From the NCBI GenBank assembly GCA_015075165.1, contig JABTUY010000002.1:806001-870000 (forward strand): a stretch of 64,000 nucleotides of DNA. The letters run 5' to 3'. This DNA is from Ideonella sp. Its GTDB lineage: Bacteria; Pseudomonadota; Gammaproteobacteria; Burkholderiales; Burkholderiaceae_C. A program made the position numbers and the translations under genes. Positions 8,783-17,398 of the stretch are shown in pieces; position 1 is the first letter of the stretch; the number at the start of each line of letters is the position of its first letter. Under the pieces are notes generated by a model. It saw only the letters and a program-made list of their open reading frames with translations. It did no database searches and was not told the origin of the DNA.

Positions 8783-11131
8783 TCAGCTCGCCCAGGCGGT
8801 GTCCGCTGTCTCGGCCGATGCGTTGCCCGGCGAGCCCGCGCGCATCGAGAACGGTCGCGTCGCGTTGCACACCACCAGGATGCTGCTCAGCGTCATCGCC
8901 AGGGCGGCGGCAAGCGGGTTGAGCCAGCCGGTCATCGCCAGCGGCACTGCGATCGCGTTGTACGACAGGGCCCAGGCCAGGCTCTGGCGCACGCGGCGCC
9001 GTGCGCTGTCGACGATATCGAGCGCATCGACGACGCGCTCGAGCCGTTCGCCGGTGATGACGATGTCGGCGGCGTGTGCGGCCAGCGCGGTCGGCGCGCC
9101 GAAGGCGATCGCCAGGTCGGCCTCGGCAAGGGCCGGTGCATCGTTGCTGCCGTCGCCGACCATCGCGACGCGGCCGCGCCGGCGCAACTGCCTGACGACG
9201 GCGGCCTTGGCCTGCGGCGGCACTGCGCGGTAGCACTCGTCGACGTGCGCGGCGTAACCCTCGGCGCTCACGGCACCGGTGAGCAGGACGACGCGCGCAC
9301 GCTGTCGCATTCGCCGCAGCACCTGCTCCCACTGTGGCCGCGGATCGTCGCGCGAGACGATCGCACCGTGCGCGGCGCCGTCCCACCCGACGTACGACAC
9401 GACGCCGGTCGCGCCGTCGCGCCGGGCGAGTTGCGCATCCAGTTCCGCCGGCACGCTCCATTGCAGCTCGTCGAACAGCGCGCGGCTGCCGACCGCGACG
9501 CGACGTTGTCCGACCGACCCGCAGGCGCCCCGGCCGGCACGGATTTCGACCGCGCGTGCGGCGGCGCGGCGGTCGAGTGCAGCGATCGCACGCGCCACCG
9601 GATGCGGCGAGTCGCGCTCGACAGCGGCCGCGAGCGGCACGATCTCGGGCGACCCGATCACGTCGCACACCGTCATCGCGCCGCTCGACAGGGTGCCGGT
9701 CTTGTCGATCGCCACGATGTCGACGCCAGCTCCGCGGTCGAACAGCGCGGGGCGGGCGACGATGATCCCGCGCCGCAGCGCCGCGCTCGTCGCACCGGCG
9801 AGCGTGAGCGGGATCGCCAAGCCGAAGGTGCAGGGGCACGAGACGATCAGCGTGGCCAGCGCTGCAAGCAGTGCACGCTGCGGCCCGGCGCCGGCGAACC
9901 ACAACGCAAGCCCGACCAGCAGCGCCGACGCGAACACGGCGGGGACGAATGCGCGCGCGATGCGATCGGTGCGCGCCTGCGTTGCGCCGCGTGAGGCCTG
10001 CGCGTCCCACAGCACGCGCGCCAGCTCGGCGATCCGGCTCTCGACCTTGGCCCCGACGTCGACCTCGATTCGGCCCTCGCGCAGCACGGCGCCGCCGAGC
10101 ACGCGCCCGCCGCTGCGTCGCGCTGCCGGAACGGCCTCGCCGGTCAGCAGCGACTCGTCGACTGCTCCTTCGCCGTCGACGATCGTGCCGTCGACGGGGA
10201 TCGTCTCGCCCTGGCGCACCACGACGCGGTCTCCCGGCAGCACCTCGTCGGCGCCGCACGCGAAGCACTCGCCGGCGCGCACCACGCACGCCCGGAGCGC
10301 CGGCGCGTGCATGATGTCCGCGAGGCCGCGCAGCGCCGCTTCGCGCGCGCCGCGCTCGAGGTAGCGACCGATCGTGACCACGGCGACGATGCCGCTGGCG
10401 GCGTCGAAGTACAGGTCGGAGCGGTCATGGCCGAGCTGGAACACGCTGTACGCGTAGGCCGAGACGATCGCCAGCGCGAGCAGCGCGTCCATGTGCCACC
10501 CGCCGACGCGCGCCGCGGCAACCGCGCTGCGCAGGATCGGCCAGCCGACGCCGAACACCTGGATCGTCGTCAGAACGAACAGCGCGCGCGGTACCCAGTC
10601 GAAAGCCAGCCAGCCGATGGCGGCGTAGTCCTGCGCATCGAGCCAGCCGGCGTGCAGCGGATAGACGAAGACGAACGACAGCATCATCACTGCCGACGCC
10701 AGGCAGCAGCCGGTGAGCAGCCGCAGCAGGTCGGCGCGCTCGTCGTACTCGGGCAACGCCTCGCCGCGCGGGCGGTAGCGGTAGCCGCCGATGCTCAGCC
10801 GATCGGCGAGGTCGGTCGCGGCGATGCGTGCCGGGTCGTAGACGACCTTCGCGGTGCCGGTGGCGTGGCTCGCGTGCACCGAGAGCACGCCGTCGACCCG
10901 AGTCGCCGCGCGCGCCACGAGCTGTTCGCACGACGCGCAGTGCATGCCGTCGACCCGAAAGAAGGCCTCGCTGCCCCGCGGCTCGGCGGCAGCGTCGATC
11001 GGTGCTGCGGCGTGGCTCGGTTCGCTGCCCAGCAAGCGCGCCACCTCGCGGCAACCGATGCAGCAGTAGTCCCGCCCGTCGCCGTGGACTGCGGGCCGTG
11101 GCAACGGCAGCCCGCACAGCGCACAGCTCAT
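8783..11131 (-). CDS. Copper-type P1B ATPase of the FixI/CcoI kind
   Basis: This membrane ATPase of 782 residues likely supplies copper for heme-copper oxidoreductase assembly. The N-terminus has a Cys-rich metal-binding segment (C3, C6, C23, C24, C27) typical of FixI/CcoI. A heavy-metal-associated domain follows with DGMHCASC (C65, C68). The membrane metal site SCPCTFG has CPC at 432-434, the phosphorylation motif DKTGT has D476, and the hinge motif is GDGSNDAPAL. It lies 45 bp downstream of the oxidoreductase subunit I gene on the same strand, so the three genes look like one operon. Copper export rather than cofactor supply is the alternative. Confidence 0.9.
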   Translation of the reverse strand: MSCALCGLPLPRPAVHGDGRDYCCIGCREVARLLGSEPSHAAAPIDAAAEPRGSEAFFRVDGMHCASCEQLVARAATRVDGVLSVHASHATGTAKVVYDPARIAATDLADRLSIGGYRYRPRGEALPEYDERADLLRLLTGCCLASAVMMLSFVFVYPLHAGWLDAQDYAAIGWLAFDWVPRALFVLTTIQVFGVGWPILRSAVAAARVGGWHMDALLALAIVSAYAYSVFQLGHDRSDLYFDAASGIVAVVTIGRYLERGAREAALRGLADIMHAPALRACVVRAGECFACGADEVLPGDRVVVRQGETIPVDGTIVDGEGAVDESLLTGEAVPAARRSGGRVLGGAVLREGRIEVDVGAKVESRIAELARVLWDAQASRGATQARTDRIARAFVPAVFASALLVGLALWFAGAGPQRALLAALATLIVSCPCTFGLAIPLTLAGATSAALRRGIIVARPALFDRGAGVDIVAIDKTGTLSSGAMTVCDVIGSPEIVPLAAAVERDSPHPVARAIAALDRRAAARAVEIRAGRGACGSVGQRRVAVGSRALFDELQWSVPAELDAQLARRDGATGVVSYVGWDGAAHGAIVSRDDPRPQWEQVLRRMRQRARVVLLTGAVSAEGYAAHVDECYRAVPPQAKAAVVRQLRRRGRVAMVGDGSNDAPALAEADLAIAFGAPTALAAHAADIVITGERLERVVDALDIVDSARRRVRQSLAWALSYNAIAVPLAMTGWLNPLAAALAMTLSSILVVCNATRPFSMRAGSPGNASAETADTAWAS

Positions 11132-11176
11132 CGCGCCGCGCCGCGGGGCTTGCCGATCACGCCGCGGCGCCGCCGC

Positions 11177-12709
11177 TCAGGCCGGAACGGCTCGCCGCCC
11201 GGCGGCCTCGCCGATCGCACGCGAGCGCAGCAGATTCCAGGCATACACCACCAGCGCGGCGCCGAGGATGAGTCCGAACACCAAGATCAACTGCCCGTAG
11301 AGGATCCAGCCCTCCTGGTTCCAGTCGGCGAACCGGCGCGGCATGCCTGCAGCGCCACCGGCGAGCATCGACAGCGCGCTACCGATCGAGCCGATCACGA
11401 ACAGCCGCACCGACCACATCCCCAGCGTCTGGTCGAGTCGCCGCCCGGTGATCACCGGATAGTGGTGGTACAGCACGCCGAGCCACATCATCGCCATCGA
11501 CACGAGCACCGTCATCGTGTGCCCGCTTTGCCACATCGTGCCGTGCAGCTGGAACGACCACGCGACGTTGGAAGTGACCACCGCGCTCGCGCCGTCGAGG
11601 ATGTACAGCACGAACCCGGCCAGCGTCGCCATGATCCCGGGCTCCGGCCGCAACCCGTGCTGCCAGATGGTGGCGAGGACCGTGAAGATCGACAACGCCG
11701 ATCCGATGCCGGTGCCCCAGCTCATGATGTTGCCCCAGTACGCCAGCGCTGCCGGCTGGTTGGGGTACAGCGTGATGAAGTGATGCAGGAACGACGTGAT
11801 CGATGTCAGCAGCAGGATCCACAGCGCGGTGTTCGCGATGCGGTCGCTGAACAGCTTGCGCGTGCCGTCGGCCAGGTACAGCGGCAGCGTCGCGTACATC
11901 GCGCTGATCACCATCAGCGCCATCGCCTCCATCAGGTTGTGCGCGAAGATGAAGAACGAGTACTGGAAGACCACCGGCTCGGCTGCCCAGGCCGCCATCG
12001 ACATCGGTATCACGCCATACAGCGCCGCCAGCAATGTCGTTCCGACCGCCACCAGCGGCAGGCCGGCGATCAGCAGCGTCAGCGCCGCCAGCGTCATGCC
12101 GAGCATCCCCGGGTCGGCGAGCGAGCGCGGCGACAGCACCAGCTCGGGCCGCTTGGGGCCGAAGAACAGCATGCGCAGGACGAGCAGCGGGTAGAACAGG
12201 ATCATCGTCGCCAGCACCAGATAGATGCCGGTGAAGCCCAGCACCACGGTGCCCATGCTCCAGATGCCCATCTTGGCGCCGACGAGCGGCAACGGGTACA
12301 TCACGACCAGGCTGACCCGGAAGCCGAGCAGCACCGCCACCGTCAGCAGCGCCGATCCGAGGTTGAGCGCGACGAACGCCGTTGCCGGCAGCCACCCGGT
12401 GACCGGCTTGCCGACGCAGCCGGCGGCACGGTGCAGTCCGACGCCGATCATCAGCTGGAAGGTGAACGGGAACGCGAGCGCCGCGCCGTGCAGCGTCAGC
12501 GTGGTGTAGAACAGGCCGCTGTCCATGTTGAACAGCTGGGTGGCGGGCATCACCAGCCCGAGCAGCCCGGCCACCGTGAGCCAGACGAACGAGGCCATGA
12601 CCATCAGCGCCGGCCAGGCGTTGATCTCCTCCAGGCCGGTGGACTTGTCCACCGCGAACATGCGGCCGAACAGCGGCGTGCGTTCGATCAGCGTGGCAGC
12701 GATGGTCAT
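11177..12709 (-). CDS. Heme-copper oxidoreductase subunit I with NOR-like active site
   Basis: This is the catalytic membrane subunit, 510 residues with about 12 hydrophobic segments. The start at 12709 follows a strong AAGGAGG. The opening TLTLHGAALAF places a heme ligand at H74, resembling B-type (ba3) oxidases. The CuB/FeB region reads FAHNLMEA, with H257 and E261. An oxidase would have HPxVY with Tyr, and cNOR has H-x3-E. The HH pair is H309-H310 in SFLHHF. The high-spin heme ligand is probably H397 in QSGHTM. The second position of the usual HxH is Met399. These features suggest NO reduction or an atypical oxidase; sNOR (NorSY) is a candidate family. Identification is from motifs only. 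Confidence 0.75.
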   Translation of the reverse strand: MTIAATLIERTPLFGRMFAVDKSTGLEEINAWPALMVMASFVWLTVAGLLGLVMPATQLFNMDSGLFYTTLTLHGAALAFPFTFQLMIGVGLHRAAGCVGKPVTGWLPATAFVALNLGSALLTVAVLLGFRVSLVVMYPLPLVGAKMGIWSMGTVVLGFTGIYLVLATMILFYPLLVLRMLFFGPKRPELVLSPRSLADPGMLGMTLAALTLLIAGLPLVAVGTTLLAALYGVIPMSMAAWAAEPVVFQYSFFIFAHNLMEAMALMVISAMYATLPLYLADGTRKLFSDRIANTALWILLLTSITSFLHHFITLYPNQPAALAYWGNIMSWGTGIGSALSIFTVLATIWQHGLRPEPGIMATLAGFVLYILDGASAVVTSNVAWSFQLHGTMWQSGHTMTVLVSMAMMWLGVLYHHYPVITGRRLDQTLGMWSVRLFVIGSIGSALSMLAGGAAGMPRRFADWNQEGWILYGQLILVFGLILGAALVVYAWNLLRSRAIGEAAGRRAVPA

Positions 12710-12740
12710 TGCGCCTCCTTCGGCGGTTGCACCGGTGGGT

Positions 12741-13304
12741 TTACTTCGCACCCGCGACGACGACGATCTCGTCGCGCATCGTGTGGTGCGCGATGCCGCA
12801 GTATTCGAGGCAGCGCACCTTGTACGTGCCGGCTTCGTCGAACGTGTGGATCAGCGAGGTCGGCTTGGTAAGCCCGGGCATCAGCATCATCGTGAACAGC
12901 ATCCGGCCGTCCGGGTGGTAGATCGCGAAGCCGTGCATCGTGTCGTTGCTGCGTCCGGAGAAGCGCACCGGACGGCCGGCCTCGACGCGGCGGCTCGAGA
13001 TGTCGAACGCCCAAGAGGTGGCCGTCAGGTCGACGTTCTGGATGTCGGTGCGCGTGTTTGCGTGCGCGGTGCGCAGCGTCGGCATGTACTTGAGGCTCGC
13101 CAGGTTGACGCCGACGAAAACCAACAGCACCAGGCCGATCCAGCCGACCTCGACGCGCGAAATCTGCGCGCGCGCGGCGGCCGCCGGCGATGGATCGACG
13201 ACGCTCTTGCGGCGGACGATGTAGTAGAAGACCGCGGCGAACGGCAGCAGCATGAACAGCGTCATCCAGAACGCGCCCCAGCCGCTGAACAGGAAGTCGA
13301 GCAT
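12741..13304 (-). CDS. Heme-copper oxidoreductase subunit II with CuA site
   Basis: The 187-residue electron-entry subunit has two transmembrane helices (about residues 12-30 and 54-72) and a periplasmic cupredoxin domain. All CuA ligands are visible: H124, then C165, E167, C169, H173 and M176 in the pattern C-x-E-x-C-x3-H-x2-M. It therefore takes electrons from a cytochrome c or cupredoxin. The start at 13304 has GAGGAGG upstream. It is the first gene of the minus-strand unit subunit II, subunit I, copper ATPase and is divergent from the heme O synthase gene. Confidence 0.85.
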   Translation of the reverse strand: MLDFLFSGWGAFWMTLFMLLPFAAVFYYIVRRKSVVDPSPAAAARAQISRVEVGWIGLVLLVFVGVNLASLKYMPTLRTAHANTRTDIQNVDLTATSWAFDISSRRVEAGRPVRFSGRSNDTMHGFAIYHPDGRMLFTMMLMPGLTKPTSLIHTFDEAGTYKVRCLEYCGIAHHTMRDEIVVVAGAK

Positions 13305-13395
13305 CGCCTTGTCCTCCTCGCCGCTGCGGCAGCGCCGCGCGGATTCGCCACGCCGCCCCGCTGCCGAGGATAGGCAGCGGGGCGCCAGCGCGAAA

Positions 13396-13411
13396 CTAGG
13401 ATGCTTCCTAG
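13396..13411. promoter_or_regulatory. Perfect inverted repeat in the divergent oxidoreductase / heme O synthase promoter region
   Basis: CTAGGA and TCCTAG flank a 4-bp spacer, 92 bp before the subunit II start and 74 bp before the ctaB start. A 16-bp dyad of this size suits a dimeric LuxR-type regulator such as the FixJ-like protein encoded at 14428-15045. No FNR-type TTGAT-N4-ATCAA box was found in this gap. Confidence 0.45.
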
Positions 13412-13484
13412 CGCGATGCTCGATCTCCCTGAAGATGCATGCTCGCGGTGGCGCTAGAGTCCGCACCGGTTCACGACCGCGAGG

Positions 13485-14390
13485 GTGAGGCGCAAATTGA
13501 ACGGTGTGTCGGCGCAAGCGGGGGCCGGGTGGCGGTTGCGCTGCTACGTGCGGCTCGCCAAGCCGCGGGTGCTGACGCTGATCCTGTTCTGCGCGGTCAT
13601 CGGCATGCTGCTGGCGACTCCCGGCGCGGTGCCGCTGGCGACGCTGGCGGCGGGCACAGCGGGCATCGCGCTGGTGGCCGGCGCGGCGGCCGCGTTCAAC
13701 TGCCTCATCGAGCGCCGGCTCGACGCGCTGATGGCGCGCACGCGCGCACGGCCGTTGCCGCAAGGCGAGGTCGGCGCGGTCGAGACGCTGCTCGTCGCCG
13801 GGCTCGCCGGCGGGGCAGGGATGCTGCTGCTGCTGCACGGCACCAACGCGCTGGCGGCGGTGCTGACGCTGGCCACCTTCGTCGGTTATGCGGTCGTCTA
13901 CACGGTGCTGCTGAAACCGCGCACCGCGCAGAACATCGTGATCGGCGGTGCCTCGGGCGCGATGCCGCCGGTGCTCGGCTGGGCGGCGGTCACCGGCGAG
14001 GCGCCGGTCGAGGCCTGGTTGCTGTTCCTGATCATCTTCGTCTGGACGCCGCCGCACTTCTGGTCGCTCGCGCTGTACCGCACGCGCGACTACGCGGCCG
14101 CCGGATTCCCGATGCTGCCGGTGGTGCGTGGCCGGCGCTACACGCAGCGCTCGATCGTCGCGTACACGCTCGCGTTGGCGGCGGCTTCCGTGCTGCCGGC
14201 GGCAGTCGGCATGAGCGGGTGGATCTACCTCGCCGTGGTGCTGCCGCTCGACGCGCGCTTCGTCTGGCTGGCCTGGCGCGTTCTGCGCAGCGACAGCGAC
14301 GCGCTGGCGCAACGCACCTTCCGCTACTCGATCACCTATCTGTCGCTGCTGTTCGCGGCGCTGCTGGTCGACCACTACCTCGCGCCGTGA
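13485..14390 (+). CDS. ctaB: Protoheme IX farnesyltransferase (heme O synthase)
   Basis: This UbiA-family integral membrane enzyme of 301 residues converts heme B to heme O using farnesyl diphosphate. The Asp-rich motif is in [20 protein letters not shown] near residue 70. The second conserved region is [26 protein letters not shown] near residue 187. The start is assigned to GTG 13485; a TTG 12 bp later is also possible. It is divergent from the oxidoreductase operon, implying that enzyme uses an o- or a-type heme. No CtaA (heme A synthase) gene is visible in the window. Confidence 0.92.
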   Translation: MRRKLNGVSAQAGAGWRLRCYVRLAKPRVLTLILFCAVIGMLLATPGAVPLATLAAGTAGIALVAGAAAAFNCLIERRLDALMARTRARPLPQGEVGAVETLLVAGLAGGAGMLLLLHGTNALAAVLTLATFVGYAVVYTVLLKPRTAQNIVIGGASGAMPPVLGWAAVTGEAPVEAWLLFLIIFVWTPPHFWSLALYRTRDYAAAGFPMLPVVRGRRYTQRSIVAYTLALAAASVLPAAVGMSGWIYLAVVLPLDARFVWLAWRVLRSDSDALAQRTFRYSITYLSLLFAALLVDHYLAP

Positions 14391-14427
14391 CGGCGCTGCG
14401 ACCCTGCCTTGGCGCCGCGCGCCCGCC

Positions 14428-15045
14428 TCATTCGCCTTCGCCGGCGTGCACCATCGCCAGCTTGACCAGATCGGCGAGCGAGCGGGCGTGCAACTTCTCC
14501 ATCACCTTGGCGCGGTGGAACTCGACCGTCTTCGCGCTCAAGCCGAGCGCGTGGGCGACCGCCTTGTTCGACTGCCCCTGTACCACCAGGTCGAGCACCT
14601 CGCGCTCGCGCGCGGTCAGCGCGTCGAAGCGCTCGCGCAGCTCGCGGTGCTGGTTGTCGCGATCGCGGCGCGCGGCATCGTGCGCGATCGCGCGCTGCAC
14701 GCGATCGAGCAGATCCTGGTCGTTGAACGGCTTCTCGATGAAGTCGAACGCGCCGGTCTGCACCGCGCGCACCGCCATCTGTACATCGCCGTGACCGGTG
14801 ACGAAGATCAGCGGCAGATGATGGCGGTGGCGCGCGGCCAGGTGCTGCTGCAGATCCAGGCCGCTCATCCCGGGCATGCGCACGTCGAGCAGCAGACAGC
14901 CTGGTAACTCCGCGTCGTAGCAACCCAGGAACTCCTGCGCCGACGCGAAAGTCTGCACCGGCAGCCGCACCGACTCGATCAGCCAGCGCAGGCTGCGCTG
15001 GACGGCTTGGTCGTCGTCAACGACGAACACCGTGGGCGAGGGCAT
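14428..15045 (-). CDS. FixJ-like LuxR-family response regulator
   Basis: The 205-residue protein has an N-terminal receiver domain (VFVVDDDQAVQ acidic pocket, phospho-acceptor Asp in LLDVRMPGMSG, Lys in FIEKPFND) and a C-terminal LuxR helix-turn-helix (LTAREREVLDLVVQGQSNKAVAHALGLSAKTVEFHRAKVMEKL). This is the FixJ/TodT arrangement. It overlaps the sensor kinase gene by 29 bp, so the two are co-expressed. The divergent oxidoreductase promoter nearby is the obvious candidate target. Confidence 0.9.
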   Translation of the reverse strand: MPSPTVFVVDDDQAVQRSLRWLIESVRLPVQTFASAQEFLGCYDAELPGCLLLDVRMPGMSGLDLQQHLAARHRHHLPLIFVTGHGDVQMAVRAVQTGAFDFIEKPFNDQDLLDRVQRAIAHDAARRDRDNQHRELRERFDALTAREREVLDLVVQGQSNKAVAHALGLSAKTVEFHRAKVMEKLHARSLADLVKLAMVHAGEGE

Positions 15046-16315
15046 CGCGCGTCACCTCCTGGCTGAACACGGGCAGCGTGAAGCCGAACGTCGCGCCGCC
15101 GCCCGGGCGCGACCGCACGCCGATGCGCCCGCCGTGCGACTCGACGATCGAGCGGCTGATCGACAGCCCCATGCCGACGCCGTCCGGCTTGGTCGTGAAG
15201 AACGGGTCGAATACCTGCTCGACCAGGCCGGCCATGATTCCGGGGCCGGTATCGCTGACCTCGACCCCGATTGCGGCACCGTCGGCGCGCGCGGTGCGTA
15301 CGGTGATCTCGCGGCACGGCGAGTGCGCCTCGTCCATGGCGTCGATCGCATTTCGCACCAGATTGCCGATCACCTGCTCAACCATGATCGGATCGGCGTG
15401 CGCCGGCGCCAGGCCGCCGGCCAGCTCGAGCCGCAGGCGCGTTGCATGCTGGCGCGCCTCGATCTCGGCGAACTGCGCGACGCTGCGCACCACGAGGTTG
15501 ATGTCGATCGCCACGCGCTCCAGCTCGCGCTTGCGAACGAACTCGCGCAGGTGCCGGATCATCGCGCCGGCGCGCTCGGCCTGCTCACTGATCGCGTCGA
15601 GCGGCTCGTTCAGCTCGGCCAGCGTCGTGGTGCCGGCGCGGACGCGTCGCGTGCATCCGCGCGCGAAGGCGGCGATCGCCGACAACGGCTGGTTCAGCTC
15701 GTGTGCCAGCGCGGTGGCCATCTCGCCCATCGTCGACAGCCGTGCCACGTGCGCCAGCTCGCTCTGGTGACGGCGCGCGCGCTCCTCGACGAGCCTGCGA
15801 TCGGTGATGTCGCGCGTGATCGCGAGCAGCGCGTAGATCGCGCCGTGCGCGTCGCGCAGCGGTGTGGCATGCGTCTCCATCCAGCGGCTGCTTCCCTTCA
15901 GCGTGATCAGCCGGAACTCGTAGACCACGGATTCGCCCGCGAACACGCGACGCACGTTGTCGCGGTAGACGTCGCGCGATTCCGCAGCGACGAACAGATA
16001 GATCGGCTTGCCGATCACGTCGCCCGGGCTGTCGGCTTCGAGCAGCGCGAGCCCGGCCGGGTTGATCTCGAGCACGGTGCCGTTGGCGGCCTGCAGCTTC
16101 ATGCACTCGGGCTCGGACTCGATGATCGCGCGCAGGCGGTACTCGTTCTCGAGCAGCCGGTTCGACATGCCTTCGTGTTGCGTCTGCTGCTCGTGCACGC
16201 GCCGCGCAGCCGCGCGCACGCGCGCCGCTGCGATCGCCAGGGCCATCGTCGCGGCCATCAGCGCGCCGAGCAGCACCACGGCGGCGAGCCAGAAGGTGTC
16301 GGTATCGATCTGCAT
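15017..16315 (-). CDS. PAS-domain sensor histidine kinase (FixL-like)
   Basis: The start at 16315 gives 432 residues: one N-terminal membrane helix (about residues 8-30), a PAS domain (about 55-175), a HisKA domain with the phospho-His motif ALAHELNQPLSAI and an HATPase domain with NLVRNAIDAMDEA, DTGPGIM and GVGMGLSISRSIVESHGG. The architecture is FixL-like. The FixL proximal heme His is not apparent: the corresponding stretch reads ESRDVYRDNVRR. The signal may therefore not be oxygen via heme. It overlaps the TauE/SafE gene as TGATG and the regulator gene by 29 bp. Confidence 0.88.
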   Translation of the reverse strand: MQIDTDTFWLAAVVLLGALMAATMALAIAAARVRAAARRVHEQQTQHEGMSNRLLENEYRLRAIIESEPECMKLQAANGTVLEINPAGLALLEADSPGDVIGKPIYLFVAAESRDVYRDNVRRVFAGESVVYEFRLITLKGSSRWMETHATPLRDAHGAIYALLAITRDITDRRLVEERARRHQSELAHVARLSTMGEMATALAHELNQPLSAIAAFARGCTRRVRAGTTTLAELNEPLDAISEQAERAGAMIRHLREFVRKRELERVAIDINLVVRSVAQFAEIEARQHATRLRLELAGGLAPAHADPIMVEQVIGNLVRNAIDAMDEAHSPCREITVRTARADGAAIGVEVSDTGPGIMAGLVEQVFDPFFTTKPDGVGMGLSISRSIVESHGGRIGVRSRPGGGATFGFTLPVFSQEVTRDALAHGVRR

Positions 16316-17040
16316 CAGCGCACCGTCGACGCCGGCGCGCCGCCGTGGCTGTCGTGGCCGTCGTGTGCGCCGAACGGTACGAGCGACGCGACTCCGAGCG
16401 CCAGGACGATCGCGCCCGACGCACGCCGCACCCGGCTGTCGCGCGCCGCGCTGCGCAGCGCGCGCGCGGCACCGCCAGCAGCCAGCAGCATCGGCAAGGT
16501 GCCGGCACCGAACGCGAGCATCAGCAGCGCCCCGGCTGCCGGGCTGCCTGCGCCCAGCGACCATGCGAGCGCCGCGTACACCAGCCCACACGGCAGCCAG
16601 CCCCACACCATGCCGAACAGCCACGCCTGCAGCGGGTGACGTACCGGCAGCAGACGGCGCCCGAGCGGTTCGATCCGCCGCCACAGCCGCGCGCCGGCGC
16701 GTTCGAGTGCAGCCAGACCGGTCCACCAACCGGTCAGGTACAAGCCCAGCGCGATCATGAACCCGGCCGACACCCAGCCGGCGGCTTGCCGCGCCGCCGG
16801 CGCGGGCAGGGTGTCGAGCATCTGCTGGCTCAGCCAGCCCACCAGTGCGCCGGCGAGCGCGTAGCTGCAGATCCGGCCGAGGTTGAATGCGAGCAGATGC
16901 AGCGCCTGCCACCAGCGGCGGGCGTCGCGCGCAGTGGCCAGCGCGAGGCTGCCGGCGATGCCGCCGCACATGCCGGCGCAATGGGTCGAGCCCAGCATGC
17001 CGACCAGCATGGCCGAAGCGAGCGTGGCTTCGGTGGGCAT
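16315..17040 (-). CDS. TauE/SafE-type membrane protein, cytochrome oxidase maturation associated
   Basis: The 241-residue inner-membrane protein has about six hydrophobic segments and the paired cysteine motifs STHCAGMCGG near the N-terminus and WGWLPCGLVYAAL in the middle. Relatives lie in cbb3 oxidase maturation clusters next to CcoI/CcoS and are thought to act in copper or sulfur handling. The C-terminus has a His/Asp-rich tail (GAHDGHDSHGG) that could bind metal. The start at 17040 is chosen because the family alignment begins there; an upstream ATG at 17118 is possible. It is the first gene of the TauE-FixL-FixJ operon. Confidence 0.75.
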   Translation of the reverse strand: MPTEATLASAMLVGMLGSTHCAGMCGGIAGSLALATARDARRWWQALHLLAFNLGRICSYALAGALVGWLSQQMLDTLPAPAARQAAGWVSAGFMIALGLYLTGWWTGLAALERAGARLWRRIEPLGRRLLPVRHPLQAWLFGMVWGWLPCGLVYAALAWSLGAGSPAAGALLMLAFGAGTLPMLLAAGGAARALRSAARDSRVRRASGAIVLALGVASLVPFGAHDGHDSHGGAPASTVR

Positions 17041-17217
17041 CACGTCAGCGTGCCCTCGTCTATCGCGCACACCCACGCGTTCGCAGTCGTCGGATCCATT
17101 CCATCCTCGTCGCCGCACGATGCGTGCAGTCCCGCACGCTCCTCTTGGTACCTCAGGCCGGTATGCATCGCCTTGACGGTCATCAACGCGAGTTCTGGTC
17201 GGTCTGCTGCTGCCTGC

Positions 17218-17223
17218 TATACT
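17218..17223 (+). promoter_or_regulatory. Putative -10 element of tRNA-Asp
   Basis: TATACT lies 16 bp before the tRNA 5' end, a normal distance for a short leader. No convincing -35 hexamer is seen at 16-18 bp spacing. Confidence 0.5.
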
Positions 17224-17239
17224 GCTCGGCTCTTTCCGC

Positions 17240-17316
17240 GGAGTGGTAGTTCAGTCGGTTAGAATACCGGCCTGTCACGCCGGGGGTCGCGGGTTCGAGT
17301 CCCGTCCACTCCGCCA
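17240..17316 (+). tRNA. tRNA-Asp (GTC anticodon)
   Basis: The 77-nt cloverleaf has acceptor arms GGAGTGG and CCACTCC, discriminator G and an encoded CCA. The anticodon GTC is in the loop CTGTCAC and the T arm reads GGGTTCGAGTCCC. A rho-independent terminator follows directly. Confidence 0.96.
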
Positions 17317-17326
17317 CGAGATCCAA

Positions 17327-17351
17327 GCCACCGCGCCGCGGTGGCTTTTTC
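17327..17351 (+). terminator. Rho-independent terminator after tRNA-Asp
   Basis: GCCACCGCG and CGCGGTGGC form a 9-bp GC-rich stem with a minimal loop, followed by TTTTTC. It lies 10 bp after the tRNA 3' end. Confidence 0.85.
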
Positions 17352-17398
17352 TTGCCCGCCGGCCGCGTGCTGCGCGCCGCCCGCTGTTCAGGGAAGCC

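Noticed and set aside
10307-12871. A long plus-strand open frame opposite the copper ATPase and oxidoreductase subunit I genes
   Set aside because: It is antisense to well-supported genes, is rich in His, Arg and Gln as expected from the complement of GC-rich codons, and matches no family.
15017-16315. The sensor kinase as a true heme-binding FixL
   Set aside because: The PAS domain lacks the FixL proximal His at the expected place, so only FixL-like architecture is claimed.
17173-17178. TTGACG as -35 element of tRNA-Asp
   Set aside because: It lies 39 bp from the TATACT box, too far for a sigma-70 promoter.
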